A DNA stretch of 41,076 nt from Gammaproteobacteria bacterium (lineage in GTDB: Bacteria; Pseudomonadota; Gammaproteobacteria; Arenicellales; UBA868). Position numbers and translations under genes: made by a program. The notes below the pieces were generated by a model, which saw nothing but the letters and a program-made list of their open reading frames with translations, did not search any database and had not been told where the DNA came from. Positions within the stretch are counted from its first letter, which is position 1. Each line of letters starts with the position of its first letter. Below are positions 20,549-29,304 of this stretch, piece after piece. The DNA lies in NCBI GenBank assembly GCA_012960345.1, contig DUBL01000030.1, positions 1 through 41,076 of the forward strand. The letters are read 5' to 3'.

Positions 20549-21159
20549 CAGGCAGTTTCCTCCGAATCAAGGCCGATCAAAATTCGATTGGCAGTGACGA
20601 ACGAGTGCGGCGGCACCTCAAGATTGGTTGGTGCAGGCACGTTCTTGAACACTCGCCCCGCGAGATCAAAGCGCGAACCATGGCACGGGCAGAAAAAACC
20701 ACCCCGCCAATCGGCACTGACGCCTGACGCGGCTCCCCTTTCAAATTTCTTGGTGGGTGCACAGCCCAGATGAGTACACACCCCAAGCAACACCAAAATT
20801 TCCGGTCGAATGGAGCGATGATCATTGGCCGCGTAGGCCGGCTGCTGTTCGACAGTCGAGTCCGGATCGGCCAGCTGGTCGCGGATCTCAGTCAGATCCG
20901 CCAGCATCTTTTCTGATCGCCGCACAATCCACACGGGTTTTCCACGCCATTCCACCACCATCATTCGACCTTCGCGCAATTCGCTGATATCGACCTCTAC
21001 TGGTGCCCCTGCGGCACGCGCACGCGCGCTTGGGCTCATGCTCGCGACCAATGGCACCATCATTGCGCCGGCACCAGCCACACCGACAGCCGACGTTAGT
21101 GCAGTTAAAAACTGACGTCGCCGGTTCGGTTGTGATTCTTCCGTCTTATCCTCTGCCAT
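20548..21159 (-). CDS. petA: Ubiquinol-cytochrome c reductase Rieske iron-sulfur subunit
   Basis: Twin-arginine-type leader (NRRRQFLTALTSAVGVAGAGAMMVPL), Rieske motifs CTHLGCAP and CPCHGSRFD. Confidence 0.97.
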   Translation of the reverse strand: MAEDKTEESQPNRRRQFLTALTSAVGVAGAGAMMVPLVASMSPSARARAAGAPVEVDISELREGRMMVVEWRGKPVWIVRRSEKMLADLTEIRDQLADPDSTVEQQPAYAANDHRSIRPEILVLLGVCTHLGCAPTKKFERGAASGVSADWRGGFFCPCHGSRFDLAGRVFKNVPAPTNLEVPPHSFVTANRILIGLDSEETA

Positions 21160-21252
21160 GTTATTTCTCCGCTAAACTGGTGGAGAACCATGAGACTGCC
21201 CGGTTCGATCCGCACCAGACACTTTCTCACGCTCAACTCTTTAAAGGGCGAA

Positions 21253-21261
21253 AGTATAGCA
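21253..21261 (-). promoter_or_regulatory. Putative extended -10 element for petABC
   Basis: Minus strand TGCTATACT (TGn-TATACT) about 95 nt upstream of petA; no clear -35. Confidence 0.3.
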
Positions 21262-21308
21262 AAGCGCTTAGGCGCGCCTGTCGCTAAAGCGTCGCCAATC
21301 CACCTCGC

Positions 21309-23348
21309 TCAGGCAAGACCCGACTGATGCAATAAAGCATCGATCCCCGGTACGCGACCACGAAAGGCGGTAAAAAGATCTAGCGGCGACTCTACACCAC
21401 CTTTTTCAAGCACCTCGTTCAAAAAGGCCTGCCCAGTCGCCGAATCAAATATTCCACTTTCCTCAAAAGCACCAAAAGCATCTGCTGACAGTACCTCTGC
21501 CCACAGGTAACCGTAATAGCCTGCCGCATAACCGCCAGCGAAGATATGCGAGAAGGCGTGCTGAAAACGGTTGTAAGTCGGCGACTCAGCCACCGAAAGA
21601 CTGGCCCGCACGTCATCCAGCACCTGCTGAATGGTCTGCTCCCCATCGGGATCAAAGCGACTGTGGAGGCGCAGGTCGAAGATTGAAAACTCAAGTTGGC
21701 GCAGCATGGCTCGTGCCGACTGGAAGCACCGTGCGGCAGACAAACGTTTAAAAAGGTCGACGGGTAATGGATCACCCGACTCGTGGTGCGCCGCTATTAA
21801 ATCAAGCGCTTCGCGCTGCCAGCACCAGTTCTCAAGAAACTGACTGGGCAATTCCACTGCATCCCACGGCACGCCATTAATCCCGGCGACGGCAGGTTCA
21901 TCGACTTGAGTCAACAGATGATGCAATCCATGACCAAACTCGTGAAAGAGTGTCAACACCTCTTCGTGGGTCAATAAGGTCGGCTGACCGTCCACTGGCG
22001 GCGTAAAGTTACACACCAGAAATGCCACGGGTGTTTGTACACCCCCATCAGGCAATCGGCGTCGATCAATCGCGTCTGCCATCCAAGCGCCACCCCGCTT
22101 ATTGGCTCGCGCGAAGAGATCAAGGTAAAAGGAGCCCCGCCGCGCTCCGGCCGCATCCACAATATCGTAAAAGGTAACCGACTCATGCCACAACTGTGGC
22201 AATGCAACGGGTTCAACTCGAATAGAAAACAGCCGGTGGACAACCTCAAACAGACCCTTGAGCACTCGCGGCAAGGGAAAGTAGGGACGTAGCGTTTCCT
22301 GACTGAAAGCGAAATGCACTTCACGCAACCGTTCGGCATAAAAAGCGTGATCCCATGCTTGAAGATCACACACATCATCAGTTTCTTGGGCAAAAATGAC
22401 CAATGCTTGGAGTTCGTCCTCGGCGTGACCACGCGCACGCCCGACGAGATCGGACAGAAACTGGTCAACCTCTGCAACAGAAGTTGCCATCCGCGTTTCC
22501 ATCGCGTACTCAGCAAAGTTGTCATAACCCAGCAACGATGCCATCTGCCGGCGCAACGTTAGGATGCTTACCATCACCTCACCGTTGTCCCATCTCCCCT
22601 CACCCGGTCCCATCTCGCTGGCACGCGTGACATAGGCGTGATACATCCGCTCTCTGAGTGACCGATTCTTGGCAAACTTCATGAAGGGCACGTAGGACGG
22701 CGCCTTGAGTGTAAATCGCCAACCACGCTGGCCCGCCTCGCGCGCCGTTGCCGCCGCCATCTCGCAGACTGAGGTCGGCACTCCAGCAAGATTCGACTCA
22801 TCAACAACGTCCAAATGCCAATCATCGGTGGCATCGAGCACGTTTTGCTCAAAGCGATTCTCGAGCAGTGCGAGTTCTTCGGCCAGCGCAGCAAATCTTG
22901 CTCGACTCGATTCGTCCAGAGCCACCCCGGAGAGACGAAAATCACGCAGCGCATTGGAGATGACCCGCCGCCGTGCCGTACCGACACCTTCGCCTGCCTC
23001 ATGCAAGCGCTGAAAGCCCTTAAACAAGGCCTGGTTCTGACCCATTTCGGTCTCATAGGCGCTAACTTTGGCTAAACAGGCCTCGTAGGCCCGGCGTAAT
23101 GCATCAGAATCGACCACGGCGTTCAAATGCGACACCGGCGACCACACCCGTTGTAATCGTTCATCAAGATCCTCTAGCGGCCTGGCAAAACTAGTCCAAT
23201 CCGCACTACCCGCATGGGATTCGAGCGCGCTGATCTGCTCGCGATTTGTGGCCAACACCTCGTCGAGTGCCGGCTCAACATGATGAGCCTCGATCTCCTC
23301 GAAACGCGGCAGGCCAGAAAAATCCAGCAGCGGATTAACATGTTTCAT
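21309..23348 (-). CDS. prlC: Oligopeptidase A (M3 metallopeptidase)
   Basis: Zinc motif LFHEFGHGLHHLLTQVDEPAVAGINGVPWDAVELPSQFLENWCW; N-terminal NPLLDFSGLPRFEEIEAHHVEPAL. Confidence 0.96.
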   Translation of the reverse strand: MKHVNPLLDFSGLPRFEEIEAHHVEPALDEVLATNREQISALESHAGSADWTSFARPLEDLDERLQRVWSPVSHLNAVVDSDALRRAYEACLAKVSAYETEMGQNQALFKGFQRLHEAGEGVGTARRRVISNALRDFRLSGVALDESSRARFAALAEELALLENRFEQNVLDATDDWHLDVVDESNLAGVPTSVCEMAAATAREAGQRGWRFTLKAPSYVPFMKFAKNRSLRERMYHAYVTRASEMGPGEGRWDNGEVMVSILTLRRQMASLLGYDNFAEYAMETRMATSVAEVDQFLSDLVGRARGHAEDELQALVIFAQETDDVCDLQAWDHAFYAERLREVHFAFSQETLRPYFPLPRVLKGLFEVVHRLFSIRVEPVALPQLWHESVTFYDIVDAAGARRGSFYLDLFARANKRGGAWMADAIDRRRLPDGGVQTPVAFLVCNFTPPVDGQPTLLTHEEVLTLFHEFGHGLHHLLTQVDEPAVAGINGVPWDAVELPSQFLENWCWQREALDLIAAHHESGDPLPVDLFKRLSAARCFQSARAMLRQLEFSIFDLRLHSRFDPDGEQTIQQVLDDVRASLSVAESPTYNRFQHAFSHIFAGGYAAGYYGYLWAEVLSADAFGAFEESGIFDSATGQAFLNEVLEKGGVESPLDLFTAFRGRVPGIDALLHQSGLA

Positions 23349-23485
23349 CGGTCGGGTTCCAATACTTGACGTACCGTGGCCAGGGCACGATTTACACCCC
23401 GCACACTGATTTCGTTTAATCTACCATGCAGCCTTTTGCACTCCTCAGACGCCTCGATGCGGCGCGCGGACACTCAGACCATCCT

Positions 23486-24835
23486 ATGAAAGAAGACGTC
23501 GATTTTCTAGTTATCGGTGGTGGCAGCGGCGGGATCGCCGCAGCTCGCCGTGCCGCACAGCACGGCGCCCGCACCGCCCTGATCGAGGGAGGACGCTTGG
23601 GTGGAACCTGTGTCAACGTCGGTTGTGTGCCAAAAAAAATCATGTGGAACGCATCACGCCTGGCCGAAATGCTGGACGATGCCCCAGGCTATGGTTTCTC
23701 CATCGATCAAAGCCGCTTCGATTGGCCGTCGCTAAAAAGTGCCCGCGACGCCTATATTTCACGACTGAACGGCATCTATCAGCGCAATCTTGACCAGGCA
23801 GGCGTCGAGACCATTGCCGGTTGGGCTCGCTTTGAAGGGCCGCATGACATCCGTGTTGCAGATCGCAAAATTCACGCCAAGCATGTTCTGATCGCCACCG
23901 GCGGCCTACCTACTATTCCAGCCCTTTCGGGGGCTGAACTTGGCATCAGCAGCGACGGGTTCTTCGCCCTTGAGGCACAGCCCGCGCGGGTAGTGATCGT
24001 GGGCGCTGGCTACATCGCTACTGAATTTGCTGGCGTAATGAACGCGCTCGGTAGCGAAGTCACGCTGATCCTGCGCAAGGACACTGTGCTGCGTGCGTTT
24101 GATCACACCCTGCGTGAGGTGGTGATGAGTGAAATGCACACCAGCGGTATCCGCATACTGTCCCAAACCCAGATTAACCAGATCCTATCTGGCGATGATG
24201 CCCGACTGCGCATTGAGTGCACGGGCGAATCACTGGACTCCATCGATTGTCTTATCTGGGCCATCGGGCGCGAATCGAACGTCACGGGTTTAGGACTCAC
24301 CGAAGCGGGCATCACGATAGACGATGACGGCTTTATTCCAACCGACCCCTTTCAGAACACAACCACCGAGAACGTGTATGCCGTAGGCGACGTCACCGGT
24401 CGTCAGGCCCTGACCCCCGTCGCCATCGCCGCCGGTCGACGATTGGCCGATCGTCTGTTTGACAACCAACCGGATGCACACCTGGCGTACGACAATATTC
24501 CCAGTGTGATCTTCTCTCACCCGCCGATTGGTACTGTGGGCCTGACAGAGCACGAAGCAATCAGCACCTTTGGTGAACACAATATCAAGATTTATCAGAA
24601 CCGGTTCACCGACATGTACCATGCGATGACATCGCGAAAACCACCAACCATCGTCAAACTGGTGACAACCGGAGCGGATGAAAAGATCATTGGTTGTCAC
24701 GTCGTCGGTCACGGTGCAGATGAAATTATCCAAGGCTTCGCCGTCGCCGTAAAAATGGGTGCCACCAAATCCGACTTCGATAACACGGTCGCCATTCACC
24801 CAACTGCAGGGGAAGAACTGGTGACGCTGCGCTGA
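23486..24835 (+). CDS. gor: Glutathione-disulfide reductase
   Basis: [57 protein letters not shown] (CVNVGC redox motif), C-terminal [14 protein letters not shown]. Internal ATG at 23486 preferred. Confidence 0.95.
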   Translation: MKEDVDFLVIGGGSGGIAAARRAAQHGARTALIEGGRLGGTCVNVGCVPKKIMWNASRLAEMLDDAPGYGFSIDQSRFDWPSLKSARDAYISRLNGIYQRNLDQAGVETIAGWARFEGPHDIRVADRKIHAKHVLIATGGLPTIPALSGAELGISSDGFFALEAQPARVVIVGAGYIATEFAGVMNALGSEVTLILRKDTVLRAFDHTLREVVMSEMHTSGIRILSQTQINQILSGDDARLRIECTGESLDSIDCLIWAIGRESNVTGLGLTEAGITIDDDGFIPTDPFQNTTTENVYAVGDVTGRQALTPVAIAAGRRLADRLFDNQPDAHLAYDNIPSVIFSHPPIGTVGLTEHEAISTFGEHNIKIYQNRFTDMYHAMTSRKPPTIVKLVTTGADEKIIGCHVVGHGADEIIQGFAVAVKMGATKSDFDNTVAIHPTAGEELVTLR

Positions 24836-24957
24836 CGCTCACCCGAGTTAATGTTACGGAACCTGATCTAACGGGCCCTGATAACCAACGAGGCGCAAAC
24901 ATTGCGCGCCGTTACAATCTAGGCACACGATTCACAGCACACTGGGAGTAAGCACCA

Positions 24958-25746
24958 ATGGCATGGTGGGGCACACTGATCGGGAGCACGCTTGGATTCA
25001 TGCTTGGCGGGCCGCTGGGCTTGCTACTCGGCAGTGTGGTGGGACGCCAATTCGATGCCGGGCGGCAACGCACTAGCGATGGACCCTTTCTGGGAAATGG
25101 CCGTGAAGTCACCCAAGCGGCTTTCTTCACCGCTACGTTCTCGGTCATGGGTTACTTGGCCAAGGCCGATGGCCATGTCTCGGCTGCAGAAGTCCGTGTT
25201 GCCGAACGGCTTATGGACGACATGCGGCTGGATGCGCGCCAACGACAAACCGCCATCGAGCTCTTTAACCGAGGGAAAAGCGGCGACTTCCCATTAGAGG
25301 CGGTCCTCGATCAATTCCGCCACGAGTGTCAGCGACGCACCACCTTGCTGCGGATGTTTCTTGAAATTCAGGTGCAGGCCGCACTGGCCGACGGGCGCAT
25401 CGATCCAGCGGAAAACACCGTATTGACACAGGTTGCCCAGGCACTTGGCTTCGACCCCGGAGACGTGCAGCGTCTGATTGACTTCATTTCCGGTGGCACT
25501 AATGACTCAGGCCGGGAAACACAGTCCCTCGATTCCGCGTACCAAGTGCTAGGCGTCGACTCGACCGCCAGCGACGGAGACATAAAGAAAACCTATCGCC
25601 GATTGATGAATCAACACCACCCCGACAAAATGGTCGCACGCGGCATGCCTGAAGAAATGATAAAGCTGGCCACAGAAAAAACGCAGGGCATCCAGAAAGC
25701 CTGGGAGGTGGTCCGCGAGCACCGCGCCAAGCAGGTCACTCGCTAG
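24958..25746 (+). CDS. djlA: DjlA-type co-chaperone (TerB-like plus C-terminal J domain)
   Basis: Gly-rich N-terminal TM segment (WWGTLIGSTLGFMLGGPLGLLLGSVVG); TerB-like middle; J domain AYQVLGVDSTASDGDIKKTYRRLMNQHHPDKMVARGMPEEM (HPD). Confidence 0.93.
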   Translation: MAWWGTLIGSTLGFMLGGPLGLLLGSVVGRQFDAGRQRTSDGPFLGNGREVTQAAFFTATFSVMGYLAKADGHVSAAEVRVAERLMDDMRLDARQRQTAIELFNRGKSGDFPLEAVLDQFRHECQRRTTLLRMFLEIQVQAALADGRIDPAENTVLTQVAQALGFDPGDVQRLIDFISGGTNDSGRETQSLDSAYQVLGVDSTASDGDIKKTYRRLMNQHHPDKMVARGMPEEMIKLATEKTQGIQKAWEVVREHRAKQVTR

Positions 25747-26548
25747 TTTGTCGAAACGGTATGATCAGCATTGCGGGCAAATGACAGCACTCACTGACCT
25801 GGCGCATGCCCGGTAACCCCAGGACCATGCGCTCGTGTGTCTCTCGCGGTACGGCACGATAAGTGACAAACAAATAATCCCACCACGCCAGATTAAAACC
25901 AAAATTGGCGTCACGCTCGTCTACCGCCACGGAATGATGTATTCGGTGCATGTCCGGGGTCACGACAATCCAACGAAGCAATCGATCAACGGTCTTTGTC
26001 ATGCGAAGGTTAGCGTGAGTGAACAGTGACATTCCGTTTAGCAACACCTCAAAAACGACCACCGATAAGACCGGCGCACCCAGCAATATAACGGCACCAC
26101 ACTTGATCGCCATGGAGATGATCATCTCAAATGGGTGAAACCGCAACCCACTGGTTACATCTAAATCTAAGTCAGCGTGGTGCACGCGATGCACTCGCCA
26201 CAGTAACGGTATGACGTGCATCGCACGATGCTGCAGGTACACAACAAGATCAAGTAGCACAATTGCGGCAGCCATCGCGAGCCCACCCGGCCACCCCAGG
26301 AAAGAGAAAAGACCCCAACCTTGCTCAGCGGCAACCGCCGCTGCACCGACAGCAGCCATCGGAAAAATTAGACGCAGAAGTACCGTGTTCAGCAAGCCCA
26401 GTCCGAGATTATTCTGCCAACGCACGCGTTGAGAGACGCCCAACACCCTACGTGGCCATCGCCATTCAGCACCCGCGATAAGGCAAAAGATCGCGCCGAA
26501 TACCCCTATTCGTATGAGGGCTTCATTGGCAAAGATGAATTCAGACAA
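25736..26548 (-). CDS. Sterol desaturase / fatty acid hydroxylase superfamily membrane protein
   Basis: Histidine clusters HRAMH, WRVHRVHHAD, MHRIHHS; several TM segments; FNLAWWDYLFVTYR. Confidence 0.9.
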   Translation of the reverse strand: MSEFIFANEALIRIGVFGAIFCLIAGAEWRWPRRVLGVSQRVRWQNNLGLGLLNTVLLRLIFPMAAVGAAAVAAEQGWGLFSFLGWPGGLAMAAAIVLLDLVVYLQHRAMHVIPLLWRVHRVHHADLDLDVTSGLRFHPFEMIISMAIKCGAVILLGAPVLSVVVFEVLLNGMSLFTHANLRMTKTVDRLLRWIVVTPDMHRIHHSVAVDERDANFGFNLAWWDYLFVTYRAVPRETHERMVLGLPGMRQVSECCHLPAMLIIPFRQTSE

Positions 26549-26579
26549 CGACGGAGCTCATTAGGTCTTGGCGAAGATA

Positions 26580-26585
26580 AGTATA
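26580..26585 (-). promoter_or_regulatory. Putative -10 (TATACT) for the hydroxylase gene
   Basis: Minus strand gacTATACTtat, 32 nt upstream of the start at 26548; weak -35. Confidence 0.3.
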
Positions 26586-26625
26586 GTCAGTTGCCATCAC
26601 ACCGACGTGAGCTGCCAATAATGCT

Positions 26626-26654
26626 TCGATGTTCGGCGAGTAGCACGCTATACT
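26626..26654 (+). promoter_or_regulatory. Putative promoter of the seven-gene run
   Basis: TCGATG - 17 nt - TATACT (26649-26654), 30 nt upstream of the ATG at 26685. Confidence 0.35.
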
Positions 26655-26684
26655 TTTTCTTCGCGTCAACGAATCTTCCACATC

Positions 26685-28034
26685 ATGAACCTGTATAAAC
26701 TGCTCACCCAACGCGCCGCCAACGATAATCCGGTTCGCGTCGGCCTTATCGGTTGCGGGAAATTCGGCACCATGTTTCTAACTCAGGCGATGCAGACCAA
26801 AGGGCTGCATGTGGTCGGTATTGCCGACCTCAACACGGAACGCGCACAACATAATCTCTCTACCGCTGGCTGGGACCGCTCCCACTTCGACGCGAAGTCC
26901 CTGGATGCAGCATTCCAGTCAGGCACGACGCACGTCGGCGACGACGCCGCGGCACTCATTGCCTATGAGCGATTGGACGTCATTATCGAGGCCACCGGAA
27001 TTCCCCGCGCCGGAATCGAACACTGCCGTCGTGCCATCCATGCCGGCCATCACGTGGTCATGGTGAGCGTCGAAGCCGACGTTGTTGCCGGACCTCTGCT
27101 GGCCCGTGAAGCCAGCGCAGCTGGCGTCGTCTATAGCCTGGCCTGGGGTGACCAGCCAGCACTTGTGTGTGAGCACGTTGACTGGGCCAGAGCGTGTGGG
27201 TTTGAGGTGGTGTGCGCGGGCAAGGGAACCCGCTATCACCCTGATTACCATCAGTTAACGCCCGATACCGTATGGGATGTCCTGCGCCAATATCTTGACA
27301 TCGAGGATCCACAAAGTATCAACCTCAAGATGTTTAACTCTTTTCTTGATGGCAGCAAATCCGGTATTGAGATGACCGCCGTGTGCAATGCGACTGGCCT
27401 GACACCGCAACCCAATGGACTCGGCTTTCCGCCCAGTTCACGCTTCGATCTGGCCAACACGTGCAAACCCGCTTCGGACGGCGGTCAGCTCGCGCGACGC
27501 GGCACCACTGAAGTTGTCTCCTCACTCAACCGTGATGGCTCAGACGTGCCACACCATCTTGCCATGGGCACTTACGTTGTTATTGCCAGTGCAACCGATT
27601 ACGCCCAACGCTGCATGAGGGAATATCACATGCTGCCTGACTCATCGGGTCGTTATGGCACGCTTTACCGTCCCACTCACATGATTGGTATGGAACTGGG
27701 CATCTCGGTTGCCTCTGTGGCATTGCGCGGTGAAGCCACTGGTGCACCGATCGGCTTTCACGCGGACGTCGTTGCCATCGCCAAGCGACCGTTGAAATCT
27801 GGCGAAACACTAGATGGCGAAGGCGGCACCTGTGTATGGGGCAGACAACTGCCAGCCGCGTCATCCCTTGCTCTTGGGGCCCTGCCGCTTGGCCTTGCAG
27901 GTGAAGTTCGCGTAGTCCGCGACATCGAGACCGGTAGTGTGCTGACCTGGGATGATGTCACGCTGGATGAGAACGATGCTGCCGTCCAGGCTCGGCGCGA
28001 GATGGAACACGCGTTCGCTATGCCAACCCACTAA
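26685..28034 (+). CDS. NAD(P)-dependent oxidoreductase with C-terminal SAF-like domain (homoserine-dehydrogenase-like)
   Basis: Rossmann motif VRVGLIGCGKFGTMFLTQAM...VVGIADLN; C-terminal VVAIAKRPLKSGETLDGEGG...LALGALPLGLAGEVRVVRDIETGSVLTWDDVTLDEND typical of SAF-domain proteins. Confidence 0.82.
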   Translation: MNLYKLLTQRAANDNPVRVGLIGCGKFGTMFLTQAMQTKGLHVVGIADLNTERAQHNLSTAGWDRSHFDAKSLDAAFQSGTTHVGDDAAALIAYERLDVIIEATGIPRAGIEHCRRAIHAGHHVVMVSVEADVVAGPLLAREASAAGVVYSLAWGDQPALVCEHVDWARACGFEVVCAGKGTRYHPDYHQLTPDTVWDVLRQYLDIEDPQSINLKMFNSFLDGSKSGIEMTAVCNATGLTPQPNGLGFPPSSRFDLANTCKPASDGGQLARRGTTEVVSSLNRDGSDVPHHLAMGTYVVIASATDYAQRCMREYHMLPDSSGRYGTLYRPTHMIGMELGISVASVALRGEATGAPIGFHADVVAIAKRPLKSGETLDGEGGTCVWGRQLPAASSLALGALPLGLAGEVRVVRDIETGSVLTWDDVTLDENDAAVQARREMEHAFAMPTH

Positions 28035-28067
28035 CAGGCCGTATGCACAAAACCTGGAAGTAGGCAC

Positions 28068-28994
28068 TTGCCCATCACAACGGCTTCCCTGAACAATACA
28101 CAAGCGCAACTATTTGGAAGCACATTCGAGGCTGTCCGGGTCGAATGCGGCGCCGGACCGCTTTACGTTGTCCAAGGTGGCGCCGGACCACCTTTGTTGT
28201 TATTGCATGGGTATCCACAAACTGGCGTTATGTGGCACCGCGTTGCGAGCGCGCTCGCAACGCGCTACCGCCTGATCATCCCGGATCTGCGAGGTTATGG
28301 GGACAGCCCCAAGCCCAATAGCCAACCAGACCATGCGAGTTACGCCAAGCGTGTAATGGCACTTGACGTCGCTCAAATGATGAGCACTCTGGGGCATGAG
28401 CGTTTTTACGTTGCCGGGCATGACCGCGGCGGGCGAGTCACTCACCGCCTTGCCCTCGACCATCCGGACCGGCTAGTTGCCGCCTGCGTAATGGATATCG
28501 TGCCGACACTGCACGCCTTCGAGACGACCGATAAAGCCTTGGCCAGTGCGTACTATCATTGGTTCTTTCTTATCCAACCGGGGGGATTACCCGAACGGTT
28601 GATCGGACAGGATCCCAAGTTCTACCTCGACCATAAATTTGCAGGCGGCTGTGCGCCCGGGTCATCTCTGGCACCTGCGGCGCTGGCGGAGTATCTACGT
28701 TGTTTTCGCAACCCCGACACCATCCGCGGATCGTGCGAGGACTACCGTGCCGCAGCTTCAATTGACCTAGCGCATGATCGCGCTGACCGAACACGCAAGA
28801 TAGAAACTCCGTTACTCGTCCTGTGGGGCGAACAAGCTTTCGTGCATCGTCACTACGACGTGCTCGGCGTGTGGGCAGATTACGCAACCACCATACAAGG
28901 TCGCCCCGTGCCCTCGGGACATTACCTGCCCGAAGAAGCGCCTGAAGCGGTGATCGATGCGTTGACCCACTTTTTTTCGGGCTTTGTGTTGTGA
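28068..28994 (+). CDS. Alpha/beta hydrolase, fluoroacetate/haloacetate dehalogenase-like
   Basis: TTG start; [18 protein letters not shown], Asp nucleophile in [52 protein letters not shown]; pattern of DehH1/FAcD enzymes. Confidence 0.85.
   Translation: MPITTASLNNTQAQLFGSTFEAVRVECGAGPLYVVQGGAGPPLLLLHGYPQTGVMWHRVASALATRYRLIIPDLRGYGDSPKPNSQPDHASYAKRVMALDVAQMMSTLGHERFYVAGHDRGGRVTHRLALDHPDRLVAACVMDIVPTLHAFETTDKALASAYYHWFFLIQPGGLPERLIGQDPKFYLDHKFAGGCAPGSSLAPAALAEYLRCFRNPDTIRGSCEDYRAAASIDLAHDRADRTRKIETPLLVLWGEQAFVHRHYDVLGVWADYATTIQGRPVPSGHYLPEEAPEAVIDALTHFFSGFVL
28239..28264. repeat. Perfect 26-bp palindrome inside a coding region
   Basis: CGCGTTGCGAGCG|CGCTCGCAACGCG; self reverse-complementary over 26 bp. 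Confidence 0.9.
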
Positions 28995-29248
28995 ACAAAA
29001 AAACTTCCCTGCTGCCTGCTAGAACACTGGTGATCGGAACGACCCTCGGTCTTCTTGGCACTGTACCGACCGCGCAGGGAGACAATGCCGAAAGCCTCGC
29101 TGTGCTCGTAGAGGAGTCCGCCACCCTAATCTGTGATGACGAAGATGGCGACGGCGTGCTCGACCTGCTCGACAACTGCTGGGGCGTCTACAACCCGGAT
29201 CAATCCGACCGGAATGGAGACGGTACTGGCGATGCCTGTATTGAATAA
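28991..29248 (+). CDS. Small (85 aa) putative secreted protein with a single thrombospondin type 3-like Ca2+-binding repeat
   Basis: GTG start overlapping the upstream TGA (GTGA); N-terminal signal-like [67 protein letters not shown]. Confidence 0.82.
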   Translation: MNKKTSLLPARTLVIGTTLGLLGTVPTAQGDNAESLAVLVEESATLICDDEDGDGVLDLLDNCWGVYNPDQSDRNGDGTGDACIE

Positions 29249-29304
29249 CAAAGCACCGTGCGAACAAACATCCAATCGATGAAGACTGCTGGAGAAGAAA
29301 CCCC

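Noticed and set aside
21971-22525. 184-aa minus-strand ORF inside prlC
   Set aside because: Alternative reading frame within the M3 peptidase gene; no recognisable motif.
24290-24799. 169-aa minus-strand ORF
   Set aside because: Antisense to gor; shadow ORF with no domain signal.
24893-24907. Short inverted repeat GCGCAA-aca-TTGCGC between gor and djlA
   Set aside because: Six-bp arms with a three-base loop and no T-run; too weak to call a terminator.
28149-28195. Direct repeat GGCGCCGGACC twice in about 35 bp
   Set aside because: Explained by the repeated GAGP peptide in the coding sequence; not evidence of a mobile or regulatory repeat.
28570-29175. 201-aa minus-strand ORF (Ser/Pro/Arg rich)
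   Set aside because: Antisense to the dehalogenase-like gene and the TSP3 mini-gene; composition typical of a shadow ORF.
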